Position numbers and translations under genes: made by a program. From Macrocystis pyrifera (lineage: Eukaryota; Sar; Phaeophyceae; Laminariales; Laminariaceae), in NCBI GenBank assembly GCA_031763025.1, contig JASSKH010000001.1, positions 15,849,142 through 15,913,141 of the forward strand: a stretch of 64,000 nt of DNA. The letters are read 5' to 3'. Shown piece after piece: positions 42,416 through 54,861 of the stretch; the first letter of the stretch is position 1, and each line of letters starts with the position of its first letter. The notes beneath the pieces were generated by a model that saw nothing but the letters and a program-made list of their open reading frames with translations, searched no databases and was not told the DNA's origin.

Positions 42416-42770
42416 TCATCTCCGCCGTGAGGGGCTAGCCTTCCCTCTTGTGCCGGTTGTGTTATGCGCTTGCTGTGCTGCCATTAAGGTTGTAGGATGA
42501 AGCACTATACTTTGGGCCATCATCAAGGTCTGAGTGAGCAGCACTATTGTTAAGTCCAGTAAGTCTAGTTGTGTCATCATGATGTGCCGCTTTACATAGC
42601 ACAGCAGTAGTTCTTAGTGTTGGCGGTATATACTCGTAGCAGTAAGAAGCCGTCGATTTCATGAGTTCATCATGTTGGTTTTTAGTCCACCTGTAGGGTA
42701 GTAGGAGAGGGATGGCAGTCGCGTGCCACGGTCTTTTGGGTGGAATCTTCATAGATACGTCACGTATTGC

Positions 42771-42988
42771 GCAGGTGGCCGAGACCCCCCCCCCCCCCTC
42801 TTGCAAAATGCAGGCGTAAACAAATCCTTGTAGAAATATCGAACAATCTAGCGAACCCCACAAAGTGTCGATAACCTCTCAATTCGGTGTACGACTATTA
42901 CTACTGGTGAGCTACATTGTTCAACGTCTCCACAAGGATTTTTTTACGCCCACATTGTGCAGGGGGGGGGGGGGGGTCCTAGCCACCT
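42771..42988. mobile_element. Fold-back element with C-run/G-run stems
   Basis: The left arm CAGGTGGCCGAGA, C run, TCTTGCAAAATGCAGGCGTA, AACAAATCCTTGTAG, ATCGAACAATCTAGC is mirrored on the right as the complement of GCTACATTGTTCAACG, CACAAGGATTTTTTTACGCC, CACATTGTGCA, G run, TCCTAGCCACCTG. Arms are about 85-95 bases, roughly 80% complementary, around a loop of about 45 bases. The counterpart at 63,806-64,000 is cut by the window end. Confidence 0.8.
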
Positions 42989-45206
42989 GTCAAGCATTGG
43001 CGGTGCAGGCAAGGGGTCGATTGGGCGGTGTGCTCTCTAGCTTCTCGTGCGGGCCGGTGTGCGCGCTATGCCTATTCGTGCAATTTTTGTACCGTGCCAG
43101 GGTAGAGAGCATGTCGCGTGTTGGGATCAGGGGAGGTAGGGAGGGAGCGTGTCGGGTATTGGGGCAGTCATCGTACAATGTTCCTTTTAGTCCAGGCTGT
43201 TGTGCTTAGCGTACCGTACATGCGCTAACTACACCGTGCCGGGAGGGAACGTGGTCTGTCATGTCTGGTGACCTTTTAAGGCCCCCCGCCCCATTTTGCG
43301 ATGCTGTTGTTGGAGGCTGGCGCTGCCTGTTTGTTGAGCAGGCGCCGTGCGTGCCACATGGGAGCATCGTATCATACCCGGACCGTATAGGCGCGGTCAA
43401 AGTATACTGTTCCTGGCTGGTGTGAGTAGCAGTGCAGCAGCAGCAGCTGTTGTATGCGCGTTGCACCGTGCCGGACTAAACGCCTGGCTGGTGTGCGCAG
43501 CAGTGCAGCTGTTGTTGTTGTAGTTGTATGGACGCTTCACCGGGCCGGGACTGAGCTTGCTGGGGACTGCCTCTCAATCCCTTCCCCCCCGTCTCCCCCG
43601 TTCCGCCCACCCCCGGCTCCCCTGCTCCGTTACGCTGTTTGTTGTTGTAGGAATGACTTTGGGGGTGTAGGAAAAGCCTCTTGCTTCGTGAGAGCGGCAT
43701 GCATGAATTAGAGCACTGCCCCGTAAACATGTGGTAGGAAGCCGCGATGTTCGTTGTCGTCTGTGTTCCCGTATTACACGCTACCTGGTAGACTACACTC
43801 CCACGTATTTCGAAGCTGGTTCTCTCGACAATGGGGAAGGTGCAAACGCCGAGTGATTCGTCTATGGAAATACCTCGACGGGCCGCCATTTTTTATCCCC
43901 CTTGCCCTGAAGAAACTCGGCTTGGAAATTCGTCCCAGGGTGTGTGTGTTATCTTGATTATAGTATACGGTATCTGACGTTGGGCATAGAGAAAAGCGTT
44001 TTGAAGTTTGTCTGTGGTTGCTGTATTCTTGTTGCATCTTGGTCAACTGGCTGCTGCCTTTTGCTGGAACGATTTGCATCTTGTTGTATTTTTTGCTTGT
44101 TGCATTTTTTCGCTGTGTTGTTAACGTAGTCGTCGTCCATTTGTTTTTTGCATCGTGCGTACTTGTAGATGATACGCAGCGCGTATAGTACAGGGTATTG
44201 GGTTTTATAATATTTTTGGCTGTTTTGTTTTTGCAGTTGCTTGTTTTTGTGGGTGTTCTGTTTGTGTAGATGAATGATACAGATATAGCGCGTAGTAAAC
44301 TGTGTATGTTCGGCGTTAGGCATATATCTGTGCTGTATGCTTAGCTGTGCTCGCCGCCCTGCCATACCGCGCCCCGGTCGGCTAGACGGAGCAGCACTGG
44401 CGTGCACACCAGCAGCAAGCAGCGCTGCCTGGAGTTATTTTGGGGGGGCATTATGCATATTTCTCCGTTTTGGGGGACACATTAATCGCTTGAGGTCGGT
44501 GCAGGGCGAGCGATGGTGTCGGGTCCGTTGGTGGGCGAGCGCAGGCGGGGCGAGCGGGGAGGGGGTGGGACGAGGAATCGTCGAGGGAGGCGGAGGAGGG
44601 AGGAGGGGCGAGGGGCGAGGAGCGGTTGGGAGTTTTGAACAATGGTTGCCTACTTATCTATATGTGTGTACTGGGTATGATGTACTGTAGTTGGAAGTAT
44701 GCGAGTACCTCTTGTGATTGCTCTTGGGGGATAAAAAGAGAGCTGTTGCCGGCTGCGCGGGAAATGTATGTGATGCGTGTGGTGTATCAGGTGTATATGA
44801 TTTGTATGGTCTGGTGTACAATAGGCCGGAGGAGGAGATACTACATTAGTAGTTCTTACCGTGCAGACACACACATGCCGAACCGTTTGCGGCGGTTCGG
44901 TGAATAAGCGGAACGACTAATTAATGGATATTGATATTGAGGAGAAAAACATGGCGAGGAATCGGCATTTGATATATGATACCACGCCTACTGGAGTATG
45001 TCGTAGGGGTCATCAATATCACCACGAAAAACCTGTTAGCATCCCTATGGTGGGAATCAATGATCGTCGTCATCAAAAATTGAAGCAATGTCGTTGTCGC
45101 CGCCTGTCTATTTGTCACATGCCTAAATTTTAGAGCATTCAGTCGCGCACTGGCGATTGCAGTGTTCGATGCGGTTTGTACATTCTTGGTATTTTTTGTA
45201 GAAGTA

Positions 45207-45355
45207 GATGGAAGCTTCCATGGAAGCATAGTCTACTTCCATGTGTGTGGAAGCTTCCACAAGCTTCCATTTTTGAATTTCCATGGAAGCTTCCACGAGC
45301 TATACATATTTGTTTCCGCTGCTTTCCGTGAACTTCCACGCGCTTCAGCGAGCTT
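45207..45355. repeat. GGAAGCTTCC palindrome array
   Basis: TGGAAGCTTCCATGGAAGC, GTGGAAGCTTCCACAAGCTT and CCATGGAAGCTTCCACGAGC are the best units. It is of the same type as 7519-7738. Confidence 0.75.
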
Positions 45356-45654
45356 CTGATTTGTGTATCGATAGGTACCGTAGTGTGTGAGCTCTTCACA
45401 TCTTTCCACTAACTACAATATCATCACTTTTGTTTCTAACCGTAGCCGTACCCCCACCCCTGACCCCTACCACTTCGAGGCCTCTGCTTGCTTGAAGTAG
45501 TATTTGGGGAACACTCTCGGGTCGCTGCGCTTGGAAATACGCTCGAAAACAATAGATCGCTGTGCTGAGAAATACTTCAGGTCGCGGAGTGGGCGACAAA
45601 ACCTCCACAGTAGTAGTACCAGCAGTAATGATCGGGTAAGTAGTACCTGGTTTT

Positions 45655-45732
<78 letters not shown>
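45655..45732. repeat. (TAG)26 microsatellite
   Basis: Twenty-six uninterrupted TAG triplets lie between two GGAAGCTTCC arrays. The + strand frame gives a Val homopolymer and is not a gene. Confidence 0.95.
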
Positions 45733-45771
45733 ACGTAACCTACTTCTACCGTGCAACTCCTGCCCTACATG

Positions 45772-45965
45772 CTACAGCTTCCATGGACTTCCGTTCGGAC
45801 TTCCACAAAAGCTTGCCACGGAAGCTTCCATGAAAGTCGCCCATGGTATCTTCCATGTATTTCCTCCCATGTAAGAAGTAGAATTTACATGCATAGACGT
45901 AAAAGTTACTTCCACGGAAGAGGAGTATGTATTACTTCGAAGGAAACTGCCACGAGCTTCCACGT
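45772..45965. repeat. GGAAGCTTCC palindrome array, looser
   Basis: CACGGAAGCTTCCATGAAAG, ATCTTCCATG, ACTTCCACGGAAGAGG and GAGCTTCCACG are spaced over about 190 bases. Confidence 0.6.
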
Positions 45966-46389
45966 CAAAAACAAAATAGCATCTGAGACCGTGTTCGATG
46001 ACAAAGATGGTATATGATATATGCCGGTTTATGTGAATATATCAGGTATGCTGCTGTACACTATGCGGCAAGTCGAGCGGGTTTTTCATTCGCTTTTGGA
46101 CCGAGAGGGGAAGGGAGGGCCGTCCTCTGCACCTGGGCTGTGGATTTTAACTTTTTAGTACCGCACTTTACAGAACCACATATGATACTGGTATGTATTC
46201 CAAGTGATGCGTGTGCGAAACGGGAGTGCAGTCCTATAGAGGGGTTCGAGTTAGCTCATACCAGGTAGGTCAAAAAGTACCAGGTGCCAGGTACTGCATA
46301 TGAATACGTGGACGGGGACGCTGGCCGTGACTGAAAATCGTTTCTTGCGGCTTGTTTATGCTTTCAGATGGTCTCCAAGAGGTGAAACA

Positions 46390-46640
46390 TTACGAACACA
46401 TCGGGCAGATCGTCGATTCCCACCTCATGATCTACATTCATTCCTGATCTTGCATGGTCTACAGCAGTAGCTCAGTTGCCAAGTGTGAGCCGTATTAATC
46501 AATCGGCATGATCTACAGGTAGCACGTATTTCCTGCGTTGGACCTGAACTATGCAGATCTTGCATAGCATATGGCAACGGCAGAGGGCAGAGGATTCGTA
46601 GCATCTACAGCAGATGATCCAGTACTGCAGTAGATCGCAA
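46390..46640. repeat. Dispersed GATCTAC-rich repeat, copy 3
   Basis: ACATCGGGCAGATCGTCGAT, CTCATGATCTACATT, TTTCCTGCGTTGGACCTG, GCATAGCATATGGCAACGGC and GCAGATGATCCAG follow the same order as at 15,880-16,070. Confidence 0.55.
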
Positions 46641-48619
46641 TCAGACCGACGTGTGAAACATTGTAACTGGTACCTGGTATACGTCCAGGGTACACGATGA
46701 AAGAGAAAAACGATACCACGCTACTCCTCAACAGGTCAGAGCGAAAAGAAGACCAGCAGGGTTAGATTTCCGCACGAAACTGTACCTGGCAGAAGACAAC
46801 TTTTAGTCGATGTGTTTTTAACGTGGTTTGAGTATGATCCCCCCACTGTCCACTTGAAGACCTCTTAAAAAAACGTCGTTTCTGATTTCTTTTTCGTGCA
46901 CCCTCGTTACTCTCAACCCCTTTGCATTCAAGTTTAATTACGATACATTGGTTGGTCAGGCCTTGTCGACGTGGAATTTGCTGGGAGGAGGGAAGGGCGT
47001 GTGTGGGTGTTGTGTTTCGAAGACGATCGAGCCTGAATGCGTTTGGTTGTCGAGGAAGGGTTGGGTTTGATGTTTTCGTTCCTGGTTTGTGTGGGATTTT
47101 TTTGCTGAAAGAAATGTGTTCCATTGCCCTCCATCTGCCGCCCCCCTGCCCATCACCACCCTGATGCCCTTCTACCTTGTATCGTTTGATTTTCAAGGGT
47201 TGTTACATACCAAACAATACAGTAGAAGGCGTTTTAATGTTGTTGTTGTTGTTCCCTTACATCTTAACATTCCCTTCAACAGGGGCCGCCTTGAATCATT
47301 GCATACCCTCCCCCCGTGCTTCCCTTCTTACGCCTCCCTCCTTGCCTCTGTTCCTTGCCCCCCACCCATCCCCTCCCCCCCCCCCCCCCGGTTCTCCCCT
47401 CCCTCCGCCCCCAAGAGTTGGAGTTGTCCCGACAATTGATTTCGGAGACTGCCTACTTATCTATTCGAATTGTCGGATGATTTTGGGTGTTGTCGATAAA
47501 TTAGAAAAGTCTGGACAGTACGGCCAGGTGACTTGTCTATTCATAGCATTTGCCCCGATAATAGAGTTCAAGTCGTCTCTTATCACGCATGCAAGCATAG
47601 GCCACAGTAGACAAGCTATTGCAAGAGGAACCTGTTAATAGGCAGTAGTCCTGGTGTTGTCTTTTGTCCAGGGTGTGATACGCGTTTCATCATCGAACAC
47701 TGTAACCATCAGCGCGCGACTACGCTGAATCATAATAGGGACATATGATAATCAGCAGGCGGCCACGATAACATTGATCCAATCGGCGATTGACGATCAT
47801 TGATGCTACCAGTTTATTCATGATGATATTGATGCCGGCAACGATACACTCGAGTATGCCTGGTATCATATCATCTATCGATTGTAAGGATGGATTCTCC
47901 TTAGAAACCTGTTGTAAAAAGATCACCTACTCATATCATTCCCCTCGTTACTCATTCATTATCTCACGTAGTGTTCCTAGTCCTCGAATTGTACTATTAA
48001 CATTATAGACCGTCGTGGGCAGTTGGACGTGTCTCACTCCATCTATTCTAGCAGTGAGAACTACAGCAGTATCTCCTAAGTGCTGTAGCCTGTCATACAC
48101 CAAATCAGATACGCCAGGAACACCACCACATACGTTACATGCACAACAGCTTGCCCAACGCCCGTGACAGCCCCCCACTCTTCCCGCCAAGGTAAACAAA
48201 GAGGTGCTCGTATGATACGTCCCACACACATATAGCTTGCCCAAGGTCCGTAACAGCCCCCTTCTCTCCCCCACAAGGTACACCGAAGAGGTGCAAGTAT
48301 ACCAGGGGTACATGATACGGCAGTACGCATACAGATAGGAACTGTAGGTCACATTCAATTTCCAACCCAGACCGCTCGTCGCCTTTAGCTTGTCCTACCT
48401 GTGCTGCGCTCCGCCGCCATCTCTTCAATTCAAAAAAGCAACAAACAAAAACAGTACGGGAGAGTTATTTTCCCTCTGCGGTAATCACAAATAAACAAAC
48501 ACGGCCGGCGAATAATATCCTTTCGAATCCAGCAAAAAAAAACCAATTCATCCTTCCACCCATCAATCAATCAATCCACCCGCTCTGTCTCAAAAGCGCA
48601 GAAACCGGCCAGTCGGCAA

Positions 48620-48850
48620 GATGGCTTAGATAGGCATCTCGCCGACTGACCGCTTTGTGCACTTTTGAGATATGGCTGCATTGATTGATCGATGCAGGGA
48701 TGTTCTCTTTGTTGGCAATTCCTTCGGGCTCTTCACTTTTAGGTCTAAGCTCGGCAAGGTGTGCACGTGGCGTGGGGAACACCTCTACCTTCCATCCCTT
48801 CCCCTCCCAAAAACCCACATCCTCTCCTCTCCTCTCCAATTTCTCTCTAA
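48620..48850. repeat. Inverted diverged copy of 41,090-41,320
   Basis: CGCCGACTGACCGC, GCTCGGCAAGGTGTGCACGT, GGCGTGGGGAACACC, CTACCTTCCATCCC and CCTCTCCTCTCC occur here in reverse order and complement relative to 41,100-41,310. It links the spacer to the duplicated block. Confidence 0.6.
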
Positions 48851-49213
48851 AACAATAAAACAAAAGTGCGCCGGGCAAGAGGCCAGAAGCTCTTTCTCCC
48901 AAACGAAAACAAAACATATAGGTACATACGTACCATCTATAGTACCTCTGGAGGGTGGGTACCCACTGAGAGGGTCCGCGCTACCCCCGGAGACCATCAA
49001 ATATGTATCAGCGAAACGGGTGTACGACACACACAGTCCAGCACCCCGTCCTTGCATCCCATCGGTTGGAAACATAATACAGCATGGGGGACGAGCATTT
49101 CCTTCTCCAAAAATAGACAAGAAAACGCTCCTTGTCTCTCACTGAGTGCAGAAGTGACTGCTGCGTGTGGTCGCGGCTACGGTGGAGTCCTCGACATAGA
49201 AGGCGCTTTCTAG

Positions 49214-49350
49214 CTTCTATGGCCAGAGGTACTTCCGCTGCTCCCGATAATCGAGGTGGTTCATCATCAGGAGGAGACGGTGATCGCTTGTGCAGTTGCC
49301 AGTATCGTCCTAGGCCTCAGGAAGTCGGCGAGGCGCGTATGGCTCGAGCG
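49214..49350 (+). CDS. Possible exon, function unknown
   Basis: After CGCTTTCTAG the frame reads LLWPEVLPLLPIIEVVHHQE then ETVIACAVASIVLGLRKSAR, which looks like ordinary helical repeat protein rather than repeat-derived sequence. The 3' border is unclear (candidate donors within GCGCGTATGG or after GAGCGTG). No second exon was found. HEAT/armadillo-like character is only an impression. Confidence 0.25.
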
Positions 49351-50009
49351 TGGGTTGGGGTGGGGTGGGATAGGGTTAGGGTGGGGTTAGCGTGGGGTGT
49401 TGTTATTTCTACCAAGTGTATACCAGGTATGATACTGGTAGGGTGTCTGTGGGGGGTGTACCACAGCTGTGCTCTTGGACATACATACGCAGTGTTGGGT
49501 CTAGTATGGCGTTTCGAAAATATTACGGTATTTTTTCCCCCTGAAAACGCCAACTCAATAACGCAAGTCCAAGACCTTGACATTGATAGTGGTCGCCAGT
49601 GGGCATTGGAAAGACGTGTGGGCGGACTCATAAAAAAAGAGCGAAATACAACAAAATCAGTGAAACTAAAATGCCTATTCGCGAAACAAGGTTAGTTATG
49701 TAAAGTATGCACCTTTACAGCAACTATGCTCTCTTTGCCGGCCCATAAAAAGTTATCCTCATGTAAGGGAGGTGCGCCCTCACTGCTGCTACTACTGCTG
49801 CTGCCGCTGCTTGAATAAATACGTACTGGAAGAGCCAGTGCTGGATGTCAAGCCGATACATCAACAGGCATGGAGTGTGATGGTATAGATCACATACGGT
49901 ATATTATACTTCGTCTTTCGGCATGGCGATCACATGGCTGATCCACAAGTCATTTATAGTACATGCGTATATGCACACATCGTGAAGGAACGTCCTTCAA
50001 ACTAGGCGA

Positions 50010-50285
50010 GACGCAAGCAGACAGGCAGCCAGACAGACAGAAAGGAAGGCGGCAGACCAACAGACAATCACGGCAAAGAATATAGGCAAGGCAAGGCAGA
50101 TACGGTAAGCGAGCAAGCAAGGCAGAGAAGCGAGCAACCAAGCAATTCCAGCCAGGTCAGCAAGGCCAGCACGGCCAGCAGGGCGAGCCAGGGAAGAGAG
50201 GCGAGGGAGGCAAGCAAGGCAAGCAAGGCAACCAAGGCAAACATGGCAAGCAAGGCAAGAAAGGCAAGCAAGGCAAAGCAAGGAG
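50010..50285. repeat. GGCAAGCAA-type short tandem repeat (copy 2)
   Basis: Counterpart of 25,130-25,405, with a few units fewer. Confidence 0.7.
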
Positions 50286-51470
50286 GCTACCAACAAGCTG
50301 CCGTTACGTAGCGGTAAAACGTACCAAGTACAAGATCCAGCAACACGCAAAGACAGGCGTGGTGTCACAAGGCCCATATGCTGCGTGGTGTGACAGGCCA
50401 TATGTACCAGGTACCATAGTATTATTAGTAGCATGTAAGGATGACAACTTCAACATGCGGCTGTGGTGTGAATTAAACGGAACAGCAGCAGTGCAGGGCG
50501 AAGCGAACAACAGCAGTCCAAAAGTCTCACAACACAGAGACCAAGTTGCACTTTCTCCACTCACTGATAGCTCTCGATGAATTCCCCGTTCGCCATCTAT
50601 TCCACGTAGATCATTTTGGGCAGGTCGTACTGAAGTACCACGCGAGCATCGGCGGCGGACGGTGGCGCTCCGCCAGCGTACGTGTATGGGACTACACTGC
50701 TGCTGTGTTCTTGTGATACCGGATACGACAGTAGTCGCTCGACGACAGAGGGATACTACTGCCGTGTGGATTGATGCTCCCCGATTTCAGCACCTGCTCC
50801 TATATCGAGTCTTATATTTCAACAACATGTTCAATATCTTTTACTCATGGGAATCGCGCGGCGTGTCAACCACCTAGAGAGATGCCAGAGCAGCAACAAC
50901 TGGCAGCACACTGCTGCACTGCTGTGCACCAGGTGCCGGTTTGCAAGGCTTGGTTTCCATTTTCCGCCCGGCTAAATAAAGCCTCCATATCTATATGAGT
51001 AAGAAAACAATTTTGAATTTTGGATCCTGTGCTCTCCCCAAAGGTGCACAGCGCACAGAACACCACAGCGCACGTGGGGGTGGGGGCGGGGGCGAGGGCG
51101 GGGGGCCGTGGCGGTGGCGCCCACCCCCCAAGAAAGTTGGTGTAAAGGTTCACTGAGGGGGCAAGGGACAGAAGGCGAAGGCGAGGGTGAAGAAGCCCCG
51201 CCCTCCCGAAGCCCCCACCGAAGCCGCCGTTCGCCGCCACAACAAAGGAGACTGCTGCTGTTCGTAGGTGGGTGGGTGATTTATTGTTTTTCTAGGCACA
51301 TGCGGTGGGGGGTGGGGGCGGGGCATAGTGCGGGCAGGACTTCTGCCCTTTGCCTGGCTCTCAGGTGGGTAAGTCGGATACTTTTTTTCGTTTGGGTGTG
51401 GGTTTGCTCGCGACAATCACGTTGGTTTGAACCGCCTCGTACATGTCGGGCAGAACAGGCAGTATGAATA

Positions 51471-51562
51471 GGACTGCAGTCCCGTTTATTACTTATTAAT
51501 ACATACATACCGGTAGCATTTGACTGGTTTGTCACGAAAACGAGACTGCAGTCCTGCAGCAG
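51471..51562. mobile_element. Hairpin element, CTGCAG family (copy 2)
   Basis: Counterpart of 26,590-26,682. The loop carries an extra CATACATACCGGTA after TATTAATA. Confidence 0.7.
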
Positions 51563-53264
51563 TAAATGGGTTGGTTGATACTGCTGGCTGGCTGTACCAA
51601 CAGCAGTACGAGTAGATCCTATCCTTTACATTTACATACTCCTCTACTGCTGTTGCTGTTGTGGATCCTTTACCGGCACGTAGCCTGCCGCTCCCCTACG
51701 ACGATACCTCGTTTTGCTCCCTTTCTCTGTTGCCACAAGTCCCAGTTACAGTAAGTTCCCTGTGCATTTGGGTTCTCTGGCTTGGCTGCTCTGTCCTCTG
51801 CAACATGCGATGTACCTCTTGTACCATTTTCTTGTTTGGCTTGCCTCGGCCTGCGGCTGTGTTTTTTTTTTTTTGTTTTCTTACCCAGTATGTTGGCCTT
51901 TCATTTGCGATTATTCCGCTGCGCTCGCAAACGAGGAAGAATGGAACGGAAAATATGAAAATATCGTCTAAACAATTAGTAATAGGCGCAAACAGGCGAC
52001 TTGCAAATACCAAGAAGAGCTCCATGCTCCATCCAGGAAAACGTCCAGGACGCCGTATGCGTGTACGTACGTACCAGTACTTCTTTTGGGATGCACGAAA
52101 GAGAGAAGGCACAGCACGGCAAAGCACGCACAGCACTGCATAAGAATGAAAATATATTGAAAACGAAAATTCGAGTAATAAAACAATCCCCGTCCCCTCT
52201 CATGCAAGTAATTCTTCCCCGTCTGATTCGAGCACCTTGCGCCGGTCAGAAAAACAATCGAACAGCAAGGCTTCTCTCGGCCACGTACGCTGCCCGCCCC
52301 TCTCGCGATAACCTCGCCACCGATTGAGTCCGGGTAAAGCTTTCCTGCCTCGTTCGGCAGCTCGACAGTGTTGGTGCCCAGCCGGTGGAGCTCTCTCTCT
52401 CTGCACTCCAGCTTCTTAGCAAAAATAAGCACCGCTTGAATGTTCTGCAGACTGAAACGGACCTTACAGACTCATACGTATTATGTTCGACCCAACATCA
52501 GGAGGCCAGACAGAGCACATTCGTGCTCCCCTCGTGTCTCGATGGACACGCGACGCCTAGCGACGAAAACAGCGACCGCGCTCCTTCCAACCCCCCCTCT
52601 ACCCGCGATGGCGCCGTGCTCGCCGGCGTTGCCGTGCTTTGAGTACACGCACGCGCACAAAACAAGAAGAAAACAAGGGTTATCGCCAGCAAGAAATAGA
52701 AGGAGGCCATGTTCAAGTGGGAGCTCTGAGAGGCCAGGGATGTACCAATCGAACCCGCTCAGGAAGAAGACAAAGATAAGTAAGTCTATAGGTAGCAGTA
52801 ACAGGTATCTCTCTATTTAAAATAGTACCTGGTAATAAATTGAGGACTCAGAACAGACGCTGGGTGTACTGATGCCGTTGGGTAGAAACAACGGTTTGGC
52901 GTGAAGACAACACACACTGCTGGTCTCACTCGTTGGTGGCTATATGCGCACTGCTGTCTGCCCGATCCTTCGCTACGATAGCGCTCTCTCTCTCCGCCGC
53001 CGCCAGTCTGCTCAAGCTACCAACTGCGTGTTCAATCGCCTGTATCAAACTCCCAGCTTATGGAACCATTCCACCCCTTCAGTCCTATCACCTACCGTAC
53101 CAGGGTTAGTCCTATAAAAACTGTCCTCGACGTATTTTACCGCGTATTTTCTTCCGGTTATATACGCCAAACACACCAAGGTGTCAAACAAGCCTGCACA
53201 TACAAACATGTCTTGCATAAGAGCTACATCACACAGATGCCGCATCGTAAATATGTGATAGAGC

Positions 53265-53690
53265 ATGCAGACCAAAAATATCCCACCCCGCAACCATGTA
53301 CCAGGTACGCAAGAGCTAAATACTGCTGTAGATCGTACCTGGTACGGCTGCTACCCACGCAAACGTGTGTGCAAGATCTGTAGTAGATCGTGTAGACCCC
53401 ACTTGATAACCATGTGTGTAAGAGCTACTAATAGATCATACAGGTCCCACCCAGGCAGGCGTGTGTGTAAGAGCTAGATCATACAGATTCCACCGGGGTA
53501 AACACACGTTTGTGTAAGAGCTGTATCGTACAGATCCCACCCTGGCAAGCGTTGTGTGCGAGAGCTATTAATAGACCATACAGGTCTCACCCGGGTAAAC
53601 GTATGTACAAGAGCTGTATCATGCAGACCCCGCCCGAGTAAATGCGTGTACAATAGCTACTGAAGATGATACAGATCCCACCCGGAAAAA
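53265..53690. repeat. Minisatellite of about 45 bp (copy 2)
   Basis: Counterpart of 28,400-28,830. Units near 53,425 and 53,565 carry extra CTAATA/TTAATA bases next to TA. Confidence 0.8.
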
Positions 53691-54861
53691 ATGACCTAGA
53701 TCTCGCGGACCATGTAAATCAAGGATCTATCTGTCTGTTAGAAAGCATCACACGTCGGGCATACAAGCTCACCGCACCTCGAGTTAGCTCGTTTTGGGGT
53801 ACGTAGATCAAGCAATAGCCTATCTCGCCCAACACTTGCCTTCAAAAGAAAACGCAGAAAAATAATCTCCTTTCTCCTCATCCTGGGAGTTCCCACCGAA
53901 CGGCGGTATTTTTTGGTGCCTTTTTTGGTTGTTTTAAGTGCCTGACGATAGCTACCTGGTAGGCAAGATAGGCACGAAATAGGCGTTCAGACACGCTGTT
54001 TCAGAAAAGGTCATTCAGGCATTATTTCAGGCATGTGCCTTGAAGGCATGGGCCTAGTGGTGGCCGCCGTTAGCCGAAGTCGAAAATAATACCAGGTACC
54101 AGGTATCGCCGTTGGCAGAAAAAACCCTTACTGTCTCGTTACCAAAACCCACCTCACGAGAACCGTACCATTTTATTCGGGCACGTCTGAGAAATTTCGC
54201 CTCTACGAGCAGATTTGCGCCAGCTGGTCAAGTCGTCTTGTGTCTCGTTTTCAGGTTTTCAGGATTCTTTTTCATGTCTTGGTTTTTATATTATTGATTG
54301 GCTTGTTTGGTCGTGTGTTCGTACCCGGTACGTTGGCATTAAATTTGCTCCTACCTCGATTCAGGTGCAAGTATTTACAGTAGATTTCCTCTATCTCACC
54401 GTCTGTGACCACATCATTTGTATCTTGGTGGGATGATCAGTTAGTGAAGACACAGGGTGTGCTGATGGTGTTGAATGGAAAGAACAACGCACACAACCAG
54501 AGCAGGCCAACACAAAAAATACACGAGCACACTACGATATTAAAGCGATAGAGCAAGAATAGAACGTAAGAACTCACGAACGTAAAATAGCAGGACAACA
54601 CAACACACTAGCTACGTTATGTTTTCATGATTGTGGAATTATTGGTTGGAGATTGACCATTGGCTTTGCACCCAACCTCACTGGTATACCTGATACGAGG
54701 TAGTACTAGTGGAGTGTAGAAATGCACAGCCTGTATAATCTCCTATTTACTCGAAATGCACTCTTGGCGTATTTAACCCCCACATTCCTGCCCCATCTCA
54801 ACAGCCTGGTATTGTGTCCCTTCCTTCAACTCTCCCACCTCCCCCACCTTCCCATCTTGCT

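Larger units (their letters stand above)
24830..42976. repeat. Large direct duplication, copy 1
   Basis: The sequence from TCTTTGCCGGCCCATAAAAA (24,830) to the G run near 42,975 is matched in order and orientation by 49,732-64,000, with few substitutions but many indels. Its left edge is the gap. Its right edge is not defined because copy 2 leaves the window at the corresponding point. It includes no intact recognisable gene. Confidence 0.93.
42989..49731. other. Unique spacer between duplication copies, no confirmed gene
   Basis: It contains a two-unit tandem repeat of about 75 bases (43,405-43,560, CTGGCTGGTGTG...GCACCGTGCCGG), the palindrome arrays and TAG repeat at 45.2-46.0 kb, a half hairpin (46,205-46,255), a GATCTAC repeat (46,390-46,640), an inverted diverged copy of 41.1-41.3 kb at 48.62-48.85 kb, and one possible exon at 49,214. 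TACCWGGTA motifs are frequent (43,782, 45,645, 46,258-46,300, 46,671, 49,424). Confidence 0.5.
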
